Shown here one piece after another: positions 47,705 through 56,600 of a DNA stretch of 64,000 bases (positions are counted from its first letter, which is position 1; each line of letters opens with the position of its first letter). Below the pieces are notes generated by a model. It searched no databases and was not told the origin of the DNA. It saw only the letters and a program-made list of their open reading frames with translations. Source of the stretch: Bin87 sp965204905 (GTDB lineage: Bacteria > Chloroflexota > Dehalococcoidia > Lucifugimonadales > UBA3495); the NCBI GenBank assembly GCA_965204905.1, contig OZ242042.1, forward strand, positions 3,844,001-3,908,000. Reading direction: 5' to 3'. Position numbers and translations under genes: made by a program.

Positions 47705-48922
47705 ATGCGCGCCGGACGGGGCGAGGGTATATCGCTTTACGCGCACGTGCCTTTTTGCCTGAGCAAATGCCCTTACTGCGATTTCAACACGTACCAGGGC
47801 ATCGAGTCCCAGTTCGGCGATTTCCTGACGGCGGTTACGGGCGAGATAGAGGCGTGGGCGCGGGCGCTGGGGCGGCCGGCGGTGAATACCATATTCCTGG
47901 GAGGCGGGACGCCATCCTACCTGCCCGAGGGAGACGTGGGCCGTATTCTGGAGACCATCGCCGGATCGTACCGGGTGCGGAGCGACGCGGAGATAACGGC
48001 GGAGTGCAATCCCAATGACCTGACGGCAGCGAAGTGTGCGGAGCTGCGGGCTGCGGGGATCAATCGAATCAGCATGGGCGTGCAGAGCATGGACAACGAT
48101 CTGCTGGCCATGCTGGGGAGGCGGCACGATGCGGCGGAGGCGGTAGCCGCGCTGGAAGCCTGCCGGCAGGCCGGGTTCGACAACGTGAACCTGGATCTGA
48201 TGTATGGGCTGCCGCGTCAGTCCCTTGGGCAGTGGCAGGACACGGTGGAGCGGACGCTCGCGCAATCGCCGGAGCATATTTCCATGTATTCGCTGACCCT
48301 GGAGGAAGGGACGCCACTGAAGCGCTGGGTTGAGCAAGGACGCCTGCCGGAGCCGGACCCCGACTTGGCGGCCGATATGTATGACCTGGCCCGGTCGGCG
48401 CTGAGGGACGCGGGTTATGAGCACTACGAGATCAGCAACTGGAGCCGGGCCGGGTTGCAGTCTCAGCACAACCTGGCCTATTGGCGCAATTTGGAGTGGC
48501 TCGGCGTGGGCCCGGGCGCGCATTCGGCGCTGCGCACGGTGGAGTCGGCAGGCGGCAGCCGATTCTGGACGGTGCGGTCGCCACGGGATTACGCGCGGCG
48601 AGCGGTGGAGTGGGCCTCGAAAGCCAGCCGGTGGGAGTCGGTAACGGCTGCCGGGATCGAGGGTGTGCCCACAGTGGACGGGCTGGAGGTTATCGACGAA
48701 GATACCGCAGCGTCGGAGACGATGTTCCTGGGGTTGCGCTTGCTGGACGGGATGGACGTGGCGGCGGCGTCGGAGATGGTCGGAATTGACCTTGCGTCGC
48801 GGTACGAGAAGGAGCTGGACGAGTTGACCGAGGACGGGCTGTTGGTGCGAGAGGCGGACGGACGGCTGCGGCTGGCGGAGGAGGCGTACCTGGTGGCGAA
48901 CCAGGTATTTACGCGGTTTTGA
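47705..48922 (+). CDS. hemW: Radical SAM heme chaperone HemW (formerly HemN-like)
   Basis: The product is 405 residues. The radical SAM cluster motif CLSKCPYCDF (Cx3Cx2C) follows ISLYAHVPF, then NTIFLGGGTPSYLP, ITAECNPNDL, GINRISMGVQSMDNDLLAML and NVNLDLMYGLP. The C-terminal HTH-like HemW domain ends LRLAEEAYLVANQVFTRF. HemW inserts haem into respiratory enzymes; the Cys that distinguishes true HemN downstream of the motif is absent (Phe follows the cluster), which favours HemW. Confidence 0.9.
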   Translation: MRAGRGEGISLYAHVPFCLSKCPYCDFNTYQGIESQFGDFLTAVTGEIEAWARALGRPAVNTIFLGGGTPSYLPEGDVGRILETIAGSYRVRSDAEITAECNPNDLTAAKCAELRAAGINRISMGVQSMDNDLLAMLGRRHDAAEAVAALEACRQAGFDNVNLDLMYGLPRQSLGQWQDTVERTLAQSPEHISMYSLTLEEGTPLKRWVEQGRLPEPDPDLAADMYDLARSALRDAGYEHYEISNWSRAGLQSQHNLAYWRNLEWLGVGPGAHSALRTVESAGGSRFWTVRSPRDYARRAVEWASKASRWESVTAAGIEGVPTVDGLEVIDEDTAASETMFLGLRLLDGMDVAAASEMVGIDLASRYEKELDELTEDGLLVREADGRLRLAEEAYLVANQVFTRF

Positions 48923-48996
48923 CACTCAACGCGCCATACCTATAATTGCGAAGCAAACGCACACCGTTCCAGGCAGCGCCTGTAGGAGATAGCAAG

Positions 48997-49962
48997 ATGC
49001 CCTCTTGGAAAGTCGCATATTTCACCGGAGTAGGAGCGCGGGCCGACGTGATGCTGGACAACGCTCCCGATAACGTGGAGGTCACAGTCGTGGACCGCAC
49101 GCTGCCGGCTGCGGAGCAAATCGCGCTGTGCCGTGACGCCGACGCCATCATCTCCAGCGAAGTCACCACCGAAGTGCTCCGGGAATGCCCCAACGTCAAG
49201 TTGATCCAGACCCTCAGCGCGGGCTACGACCGGATGGATCTGGAGACCATCCTGGAAATGGGGATTCCGGTGGCGAACAACGGCGGGGCCAACGCCATAT
49301 CGGTGTCCGAGCAGACCCTTGGCCTGATGATCGGCATCGGCCGGAACCTGATGGCCCAGTGGGACACCACGACCAAGCAGCGCCAGTGGCGGGGCAATCT
49401 GTACCAGACCGACCTGACTGAGATCACCGACAAGACCGTCGGAATCATCGGCCTCGGACGCATCGGACGGCAGGTCGCCAAGCGCCTCACCGGGTTCGAC
49501 ACCCGCACCATCTACTACGACATCGAGGACATTCCCGAGGACGTCCGGAGCGCAGTCAAGGCGGAGCCGGCGCCCTTGGACGAACTGCTGGAAACCTCCG
49601 ATTTCGTCAGCATCCACGTGCCCCTGACCCGGCGCACCCGTGGGATGATGTCCGACCGCGAGTTTGACTTGATGAAGCCGACGGCGTTCTTCATCAACCT
49701 GTGCCGCGGCCCGGTGGTGGACGAGGCCGCGCTGTACCGCGCCCTCACCGAGGGTAAAATCGCCGGTGCCGGCCTGGACGTCCTGGAAGTGGAACCGACG
49801 CCGGCGGACAACCCGCTGTTCGACCTGGACAACGTCATCATAACCCCGCACATGGCCGGCCAGAGTCAGGAAACCGCGCTGCGGGCCGCCCACTTCGCTT
49901 ACGGCAACATCCTGCGCGTGCTGAACGGCGGCGAGGCGGAGTCGCTGGTGACGCCGGAGTAA
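48997..49962 (+). CDS. D-2-hydroxyacid dehydrogenase (NAD-dependent)
   Basis: The product is 321 residues from the ATG at 48997 with TAGGAG 9 bases upstream. The formate/glycerate dehydrogenase fold shows NAD motif VGIIGLGRIGRQVAKRL, substrate loop LSAGYDRMD and NNGGANAISVSEQTLGLM, catalytic Arg in INLCRGPVVDEAAL, Glu in DVLEVEPTPADNPL and His in ITPHMAGQSQE. It reduces or oxidises a 2-keto/2-hydroxy acid such as glyoxylate or phosphoglycerate. Which acid is not clear. Confidence 0.9.
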   Translation: MPSWKVAYFTGVGARADVMLDNAPDNVEVTVVDRTLPAAEQIALCRDADAIISSEVTTEVLRECPNVKLIQTLSAGYDRMDLETILEMGIPVANNGGANAISVSEQTLGLMIGIGRNLMAQWDTTTKQRQWRGNLYQTDLTEITDKTVGIIGLGRIGRQVAKRLTGFDTRTIYYDIEDIPEDVRSAVKAEPAPLDELLETSDFVSIHVPLTRRTRGMMSDREFDLMKPTAFFINLCRGPVVDEAALYRALTEGKIAGAGLDVLEVEPTPADNPLFDLDNVIITPHMAGQSQETALRAAHFAYGNILRVLNGGEAESLVTPE

Positions 49963-49974
49963 CGGGGTGCCTAA

Positions 49975-50067
49975 TGTCATTGCGAGGAGCGTAGCGACGG
50001 GGCAATCCCGCTAAATGTGGGATGATCCGTATGGCGACGAGATTGCCACGCTGCGCTCGCAATGACA
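49975..50067. repeat. CATTGCGAGGAGC...GCAATGACA dispersed repeat, full copy
   Basis: Left arm TGTCATTGCGAGGAGCGTAG, right arm GCTGCGCTCGCAATGACA; a typical palindromic MITE-like intergenic unit of about 93 bp, between the hydroxyacid dehydrogenase and FAH-family genes. Confidence 0.85.
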
Positions 50068-50125
50068 CATCGAGCATACGCATTACGATCAGCTCGGCTT
50101 GCCCGGGCAAGAAGGGGTTACGCTA

Positions 50126-50908
50126 ATGATCTGGTGCCGCTTTGAGTTGGATAGTAAGACCAGTTTCGGAATCGTTGAGGACGGCCGGGTTACCGAGGTT
50201 TGGGGCAACCCGCTGGAGGACTACGCCGTCACCAGCCATTCGCATTCGCTGGACGACGTGAAGCTCCTCGCGCCCATCAAGCCGCCCATGCTGTACGCCG
50301 CCGGCCCCAACTACCGGGGACACGTGGAGGGCATGGCGGCCCGGCGAGGCGCGCCGCCGGTGTATCCCGACCGACCGTCGCCCAACTACCGTTCCGTCCA
50401 TGCCATCATCGGGACGGAGGAGAACATCGTCGTGCCTGCCGACTGCTCAGGCGCGGTGCAGCCGGAAGGCCAGTTGGCGGTGGTGATCGGCAAAACGGCC
50501 CGCAAGGTGCCGGTCAGCGAGGCGCTGGACTACGTTTTCGGCTACACCATCGGCAACGACATCAGCCAGCGGCCCTGGCAAAACGCCGACCGGACCATGT
50601 TCCGGGGCAAGAACTGCGACACCTGGAAGCCCATGGGCCCGTGGATCGTTACTGACCAGGACCCCAAGGGGTTCCGCATCATAGTGCGCCACAACGGCGA
50701 GGTGTGGGAGGATTTCTCATCAGCCGACCAGATCTGGGACACCGCCACATGGATCCACGAGCTGAGCAACTACGCGACGCTGTATCCAGGCGACGTGCTG
50801 TGGATGGGGACCGAGGGCGCCGACGGCGACATGTTCCCCGGGGATACGATTGAGGTGGAGATCAGCGGGATTGGCACGCTACGCAACTACGTGGTGGGGG
50901 AGGGGTAG
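50126..50908 (+). CDS. Fumarylacetoacetate hydrolase-family protein
   Basis: The product is 260 residues from the ATG at 50126 (MIWCRFELDSKTSFGIVEDG), with AAGGGG about 9 bases upstream. The FAH fold shows MLYAAGPNYRGHVEGM, the metal-site stretch VQPEGQLAVVIGKTARKVPV, FGYTIGNDISQRPWQ and the end GDVLWMGTEGADGDMFPGDT. In relatives the first stretch has ExE; here the second acid is Gln, so metal binding may differ. It may hydrolyse a C-C bond in aromatic or keto acid catabolism. Its last ~105 bases are repeated at 51869-51973. Confidence 0.88.
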   Translation: MIWCRFELDSKTSFGIVEDGRVTEVWGNPLEDYAVTSHSHSLDDVKLLAPIKPPMLYAAGPNYRGHVEGMAARRGAPPVYPDRPSPNYRSVHAIIGTEENIVVPADCSGAVQPEGQLAVVIGKTARKVPVSEALDYVFGYTIGNDISQRPWQNADRTMFRGKNCDTWKPMGPWIVTDQDPKGFRIIVRHNGEVWEDFSSADQIWDTATWIHELSNYATLYPGDVLWMGTEGADGDMFPGDTIEVEISGIGTLRNYVVGEG

Positions 50909-51005
50909 GGTTGGTGGTCGGCTATGTTCTCGCAGAGTGGATGAGCGTGGGTATAATATATCGGTGATGCACTGGTTGTGCGCCTCGCGTAAGGAGTATC
51001 ACGAA

Positions 51006-51305
51006 ATGGGTAGAATCCGGGCAGTCAAGCACAGCGGGCGGCAGTGCCGTCTGTGCCGTCGCAATGGCAGCTTTGCGACTGTGTACTGTGTTCATGGGAA
51101 GGGTTCGGCTTTCATGGACGGTATTGGACGCCTTTTTGACCCAGCGAGGGTGACTACTGTGAATAAGAACATGGCTCCGCATTTCGAATCGCCCGTAAAC
51201 GCTTCACCGGTCAGGGCTGCGCATCGGTCCCAAATGAAGCGCGCCTTGGGAAATTTGCTGGCGACTAACGTCGCCCAAAACGATCGGAGTAGCGATAGTG
51301 GCTGA
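51006..51305 (+). CDS. Hypothetical Cys-motif protein, 99 residues
   Basis: ATG at 51006 with AAGGAG 9 bases upstream (in AAGGAGTATCACGAA). The N-terminus MGRIRAVKHSGRQCRLCRRN has a CxxC, and another Cys follows in SFATVYCVHG, resembling a small zinc ribbon. The rest (PHFESPVNASPVRAAHRSQM) is not recognised. It overlaps the next gene by 8 bases, so the two are coupled. Both lie between the FAH gene and a copy of its 3' end. Confidence 0.55.
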   Translation: MGRIRAVKHSGRQCRLCRRNGSFATVYCVHGKGSAFMDGIGRLFDPARVTTVNKNMAPHFESPVNASPVRAAHRSQMKRALGNLLATNVAQNDRSSDSG

Positions 51306-51846
51306 CGAGAGTGGCGCAATTACGCCTGACCATTCTTCAGATTCACTGGGGTCGGCTCTGGAAATATTGGTGCCTGATGATGCAGAGGCTCGTCAGGCAT
51401 TGGCTTTATTGGCTGGCGGTAACTCAGAGGTCCTGAGGGCGTTGACGATTCTGGCCGGGCAGGAGTTCGCTGAGGATACGGGCTTCCAGGCGGAATCCTG
51501 GTCTCGTACATGGATGGGTCCTCTGCCTAGCCCTGAAGATCTGGCTGCGTTCAAGCAGGTTCAACCCGACTTGGTTGAGCGCATTATCCGAATGTACGAG
51601 GCTGCCGCCAATCACGAGATGGAGATGGATCAGGGTACACTGCAACTCAACCAGAGCGTGGTTAACGCCGAGAACCGCATGGGTTATTTTGGGTTGTCAG
51701 CGGCTTTCCTTCTGGGTGCCGGATCCATTGTCGCTGCCGTTTGGCTGGCGTTAGCGGGCCATACATTGGTTGCGCTGCCTGTGGGCTTGGGCATCCCTGC
51801 GATGTTGCTCGCGACTGCCTTTGTCCGCCTGTGGCGAAGGCAATAG
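51298..51846 (+). CDS. DUF2335-family membrane protein
   Basis: The product is 182 residues with a GTG start. The middle part carries the family pattern WMGPLPSPEDLAAFKQVQPD, then LVERIIRMYEAAANHEMEMD and NRMGYFGLSAAFLLGAGSIV followed by the second span (LVALPVGLGIPAMLLATAFV). Two C-terminal membrane helices and a helical cytoplasmic part are expected. The family is often found on phage or mobile regions; the function is unknown. Confidence 0.8.
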   Translation: MADESGAITPDHSSDSLGSALEILVPDDAEARQALALLAGGNSEVLRALTILAGQEFAEDTGFQAESWSRTWMGPLPSPEDLAAFKQVQPDLVERIIRMYEAAANHEMEMDQGTLQLNQSVVNAENRMGYFGLSAAFLLGAGSIVAAVWLALAGHTLVALPVGLGIPAMLLATAFVRLWRRQ

Positions 51847-51868
51847 CGGAAAAGTTGACGTTTTCTAG

Positions 51869-51973
51869 ATGGGCACCGAGGTTGGCGACGGCGACATGTT
51901 CCCCGGGGATACGATTGAGGTGGAGATCAGCGGGATTGAGACGCTGCGGAACTACGTGGTGGCGGAGGGGTAG
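51869..51973 (+). pseudogene. Duplicated 3' fragment of the FAH-family gene
   Basis: Reads MGTEVGDGDMFPGDTIEVEI then SGIETLRNYVVAEG and TAG, nearly identical to the last 35 codons of the gene at 50126-50908 (MGTEGADGDMFPGDTIEVEI). It lacks the rest of the gene. Together with the intact copy it brackets about 960 bases holding the Cys-motif and DUF2335 genes, as if these had been inserted with local duplication. Confidence 0.85.
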
Positions 51974-52076
51974 GGGGTGGCGATCACAACCGCATGATGG
52001 CGCACCATACGGTATTGCATGGAGTTCATAGCCTTCGTTCCGTAGAACAGTCGTCACGGCCAACTCGATGGGGTGT

Positions 52077-52853
52077 TCATTCTTCAGAATGCCGGACGAC
52101 CTCGCCTTGTGGATCGCAGTATCGGAACGGAGTTTGCGCACCCCTCGGCATGAGTTGTTGAGGCACGCGGGTATGGACGTATCGCTCCCAAACTTCCGGT
52201 TCGGCCGGCTTCCCTTCGAAGCCGATACGGCTTTTGAGAACCGGATCGTCGTCCCATTCGAATATGCCCGGTTCCCATCGGAGCCATCGGTCAACGTGGT
52301 ACGCGCCCAAGACCAAGCCACCATGTCTGGCCAGTACGAAGTTGTATTGGCTGGCGCGGTCAAAGCTCATTCGCCAAGCGCTCCGAACTGCGTCATACAC
52401 TCCGCGCTCTTGGTAGGTTTTGCCTACAGAGATTAATATCAGGGGTCGGTCAATCACCAATTCCCGAGTATTGTGTTCAATTAAAATTTCTCGGACGTGG
52501 CGTACTCCTCGGTCGTTGGACCCTTCGCCAGTCATTTGATTTTCTAGGCCCGGATAGGCATCTATCAACGCAGCCTCTACCTCTTTGGCTGTGCTATCGT
52601 CCATGCCGTGCCGGTGGATAATGTGTTGCACCTCCATGCCCAAAGCGTGGATCTCGTGGATGCGCTGCAACTTCGGGTGTGCTCCATCCGGGTCAAACTC
52701 GTTGTAGGCGAGGACTCCCTTCACATGGTGAAAAACCCGGTCGTTACGGCCTCGTCCGACATAGAAAGTTTCGCCGTTACGTGGGTCAACCAGTCTGTAT
52801 ACATAGCATTGGAGCGCGGCGGCTGCGTCTTGTGGGAAGGTATCTGGCATCAT
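52077..52853 (-). CDS. GIY-YIG nuclease-domain protein (LEM3-like)
   Basis: The product is 258 residues. The N-terminal GIY-YIG variant is CYVYRLVDPRNGETFYVGRG then RNDRVFHHV, with Arg and later Glu in TAKEVEAALIDAYPGLENQM-type sequence (AKEVEAALIDAYPGLENQM) fitting the catalytic layout. A C-terminal domain follows with repeated aromatic segments (SVGKTYQERGVYDAVRSAWR and VLGAYHVDRWLRWEPGIFEW). Possibly a DNA nuclease, but its role is unknown. Confidence 0.82.
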   Translation of the reverse strand: MMPDTFPQDAAAALQCYVYRLVDPRNGETFYVGRGRNDRVFHHVKGVLAYNEFDPDGAHPKLQRIHEIHALGMEVQHIIHRHGMDDSTAKEVEAALIDAYPGLENQMTGEGSNDRGVRHVREILIEHNTRELVIDRPLILISVGKTYQERGVYDAVRSAWRMSFDRASQYNFVLARHGGLVLGAYHVDRWLRWEPGIFEWDDDPVLKSRIGFEGKPAEPEVWERYVHTRVPQQLMPRGAQTPFRYCDPQGEVVRHSEE

Positions 52854-52912
52854 CGGTGTACCCCTTTGGGGTTGTCCCGCGTTTATTTTGTTCCGGTATC
52901 TTTCTGGCCAAC

Positions 52913-53629
52913 CTACGGCTCCCGCTGTCGGAACTGCGCCCTGAGGCGAGCGAGTTCGGCTTCGGCGACGATGGCGCGGGTTTCGGCGGCATCGGCGCGG
53001 GCTTCGGCGGCGGTGCGCTTGTCTATCGTCAGGCCCGTTGCCGGGTCCAGCACGTCAAACTCCTCGGCATTGCAGTAGAACACCACGCCCAGCAATTCGC
53101 TGTGTGCCCGTACTGAATTGTCGTCGCCATACTGCAACTCGTACTCTTCATACCTGCCTGCCACCAATCGCTCCCCTGCAATCGGCTTGCCGTATAGCTG
53201 GCCGCCCGTGGGGTCAAAGCGCCAGTACTCCTGTATCCCCAGCTGCTGGTACAGCTCCCGCTTCCAGCCCAGATCGTTCGCCGCCGTGCTCGGCGACGCC
53301 ACTTCCATCACGAAGTCCGGCGCCTTGCCGATTTCCCAAATCCAGAAGTTGGGCAGGTTGTACCGTATCCCCGCATTATCCACGTCAAAGGCGATGAACA
53401 GGTCGGGCCTGACCCGCCGGTTGCCGTCGGTTACGTCGTAGGAGACAAACACCCCGCCCGAGATGAATACGTCCGGCCGGTCTTCATAGCGTTGGCGGAG
53501 GAGATGACCGATCCGGTCAATGGGCGGTTCTTGCTGCATACCGTCCTCGACGGGTTCCGGCTCTTCATAGAAGATGTCCGGCAAGGTTCGTACCTTCCAG
53601 GCATTAGTGATGATTTTGGTGGCGGCCAT
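52913..53629 (-). CDS. Uma2-family protein with C-terminal coiled coil (copy 3)
   Basis: The product is 238 residues. Start MAATKIITNAWKVRTLPDIF, with GGAGG 8 bases upstream. The Uma2 core shows DVFISGGVFVSYDVTDGNRR, RPDLFIAFDVDNAG, DFVMEVASPSTAANDLGWKR (Glu and Lys of the PD-(D/E)xK site) and EYWRFDPTGGQLYGKPI. The last ~45 residues form an Ala/Arg/Glu heptad-rich helix. A close paralogue lies at 58477-59217 in the same orientation. Confidence 0.88.
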   Translation of the reverse strand: MAATKIITNAWKVRTLPDIFYEEPEPVEDGMQQEPPIDRIGHLLRQRYEDRPDVFISGGVFVSYDVTDGNRRVRPDLFIAFDVDNAGIRYNLPNFWIWEIGKAPDFVMEVASPSTAANDLGWKRELYQQLGIQEYWRFDPTGGQLYGKPIAGERLVAGRYEEYELQYGDDNSVRAHSELLGVVFYCNAEEFDVLDPATGLTIDKRTAAEARADAAETRAIVAEAELARLRAQFRQREP

Positions 53630-53685
53630 GGGAGAGCCTCCGCGCCGGGCAGCAGGTTTGGACTACCCGTTTATATTCTGATTCC

Positions 53686-56600
53686 TCATCGGGTTACATA
53701 CCCGTTCTTCACGTCCCACTCCGCCGCATCCTTGTCCCGCTCCGCTGCGTCGCCGTACCCGCCGCCGCCTGAGGAGAGGCAAACGATGTGGTCGCCGGGG
53801 TTGACGACGACGCCGACCTCTTTAGAGCCGAGGACTCGCTCCGTTCCGTTGTTGACGATCTTGTAGTGGTGGGGCAGTCCGTCGTCGGCGCCGAACAGGC
53901 CGAAGGGCGGCACCACGATGCCATCGCCCGCCGTGTTGAGCAGCGCGGGACCCTCGCCCTCGTACACCAAGTCGCACACTGCGCCCAGGCCGCCGCGCCA
54001 CGCGCCGACGCCGCCGGAGTCGGGCCGCAACTCGTGCCGCTCTATGAAGAAGGGGAACCGTTCCTCGGTCACCTCAATGCTGGGCGAGCGGATGCCCCCG
54101 GCCACGTTGATCTCGCCCACGTTGGACCAGCCGTCGTAGCCCTCCGATGCGCCCCCGCCGCCCCGGGCGAGGAAGAAGTGCCAGATGAACTGGCGTCCCG
54201 TGCGCGGATCGTGGCCGGTGATGGCGTAGCGCAGCCGGCGGGAGAACCCTGCTGAAACGGCGGCGGGAATGGCCGGGGCCAGCGCTTTGAACACCGCCTC
54301 CACCACCTCCTCGGCGCAGTGGTTGGTGCTCATGCACACCGGCGCCGGCGGGTTGGCGTTCACCACCAGGCCGCGCGGCGCGATGATCTGCACCGGTCGC
54401 ATGGATCCCTCGTTGCGGGCCACGTCCATGGGCGCCAGGTACATGATGGCGGCGTGGGCCAGCGAGCGCGTGTTAGCGTACGCGCTGTTGATGAACCCCT
54501 CCACCTGCGGGCTGGAATCGCTGAGGTCGATGGTCATGGAGTCGCCGGCGATGGTCACCTTGGCGCGGATGGGCACCAGCTTGCTGTCGAAACCGTCGTC
54601 ATCGACGAATGACTCGCCGTGGTACACGCCGTCGGGCCAGCCGGAGATGAACCGGCGCACCTGCCGCTCGGTGGCGGCCAAAATCTCGGACACCACCGCC
54701 ATCAGCCGGTCGGGGCCGTACTCGGCCAGCAGATCCCCGATGCGGCGGGCGGCCAGCATCACCGAGCCGATCTGGGCGTTGAGGTCGCCGAGGAAGTTCT
54801 CGGATTGTCGGACGTTGGCCGACATCATTTGCAGCAGGTCGTAGCGGGGCACGCCCTGGTCATAGAGCTTGAGCGGCGGGATGCGCAGGCCCTCCTGGAA
54901 AATCTCGTTGGCGCCGGGGTTGTAGCCGCCGTGGGTGCCGCCGCCCACGTCGCTGTGGTGGGCGCGGTTGACGCCGTAGAACAGCAGCCGCCCCTGGTGG
55001 AACACGGGCCGGATGATGGTGATGTCGGGCAGGTGGCTGCCGCCGAAGTAAGGGTCGTTGAGGATGAATAGGTCGCCGTCGTGGATGTCGTCGCCGAAGT
55101 AATCGCGGACGGCGGCGCCGGCCACGGGCAGCGCGCTGATATGCACCGGTATGCCCTCGCCCTGCGCCACCAACTGGCAGTCGCCGTCCAGGATGGCGGT
55201 GGAAAAGTCGCGGCTGGAGTTGAGAATCTGGGACATGGCAGTGCGCAGCATCGCCTCGGTCATCTCCTGCGCGATGGACTCCAGCCGGTGCTCGACTACG
55301 GCAAGGGTGATGGGATCAGCGTCCGCGCCGGCGGTGTCCGTCCCCGTATCCTGCGGAACGTGGGCGGTATCGAGGTTCACGCGCAGCTCGACGCCGCCCA
55401 TGGCATCGACGGTGGCGCGGTCGCCCGGCCACACCAAAATGGTGGTGAACTCTGACTCCAGGATGGCGGGGCCGTCAATCTCCGCGCCGGCCGGCAGCGT
55501 GTCGGCGGCGTAGGTTGGGGCGTCCTGCCATTCGCCCAGGTAGATGCGGCGGGAGGCGACGGGGTCGGCAGCGCCACCGGCGGGCGTCTGGTCAAGCTGG
55601 GCGATTCGGGGCAGTTTGCCGACGGCGGCAACACGGAGGGTCACCAGCCGCACCTCCTGATCCTGCTGGTTGTAGGAGTAGAGTTCCTGGTACCGGCTGT
55701 GGAAGTTGGCGGTGAGGCGGGCGATGAACTCGGAGTCGGGCAGCGTCGGGTCCGGCATCGGCACCGTGACCTCGTAGATCTGGTCCAGGTAGCGCATGTC
55801 GGCGGAGTACTGGATCTCCAACGCATCGGAGGGCATCCCCTGGTCGTGGAGCTTGTCCCGTCCCTGGGTCGCCAGTTCCTCAAGGATGGATCGCAACTCG
55901 TCCAAATCCAGCCGGTCCAGGCTTACCGGATACGAACGGAAGAAGTCGTACTTGATGTCGGTGTTCAGCATCCCGTAGGCCGACAGCACGGGCGCGGACG
56001 CCGGGATGTACACCTTTGGCACCTCAAGCTGGCGGGCGACCTCCGAGGCGTGGAGGCCCGACGCGCCACCGAATCCCATGATGGTGAAATCGCGGGGATC
56101 GACGCCGCGCTGCACCGACATGAGCCGGATGCCCTCAGCGATGGAAGTGCAGACTACCTTGAACACGCCGAACGCGGATTCAACCGTTGACAGGTTGAGG
56201 GGCGCGCCTACGTGGTCGGTCAGGGCCTGCTCTGCGGCGGCGGTGTCGAGGCTGGCGCGGCCGCCGAGGAAGTTGGCGGCGTCCAGGTAGCCCAACGCGA
56301 GGCTGGCGTCGGTCACGGTAGGATTTTCGCCGCCCCTGCCGTAGCAAGCGGGCCCGGGTTCCGCGCCGGCGCTCTCCGGGCCGACGTGCAGGATGCCGCC
56401 TTCGTCCACGCGGGCGATGCTGCCGCCGCCGGCCCCCAGCGTGTGTATGTCAATCATGGGGGCGGCGATCTTCCAGCCGGCCTCGAATTTTTCGTTGGCG
56501 ATGTAGGGGACGCCGTTCTCGATGAGCGAAATGTCGGTGCTGGTGCCGCCCATGTCGAAGGCGATGATTTTCGATTCGCCGAGCATCTGGCCGAGGTACG

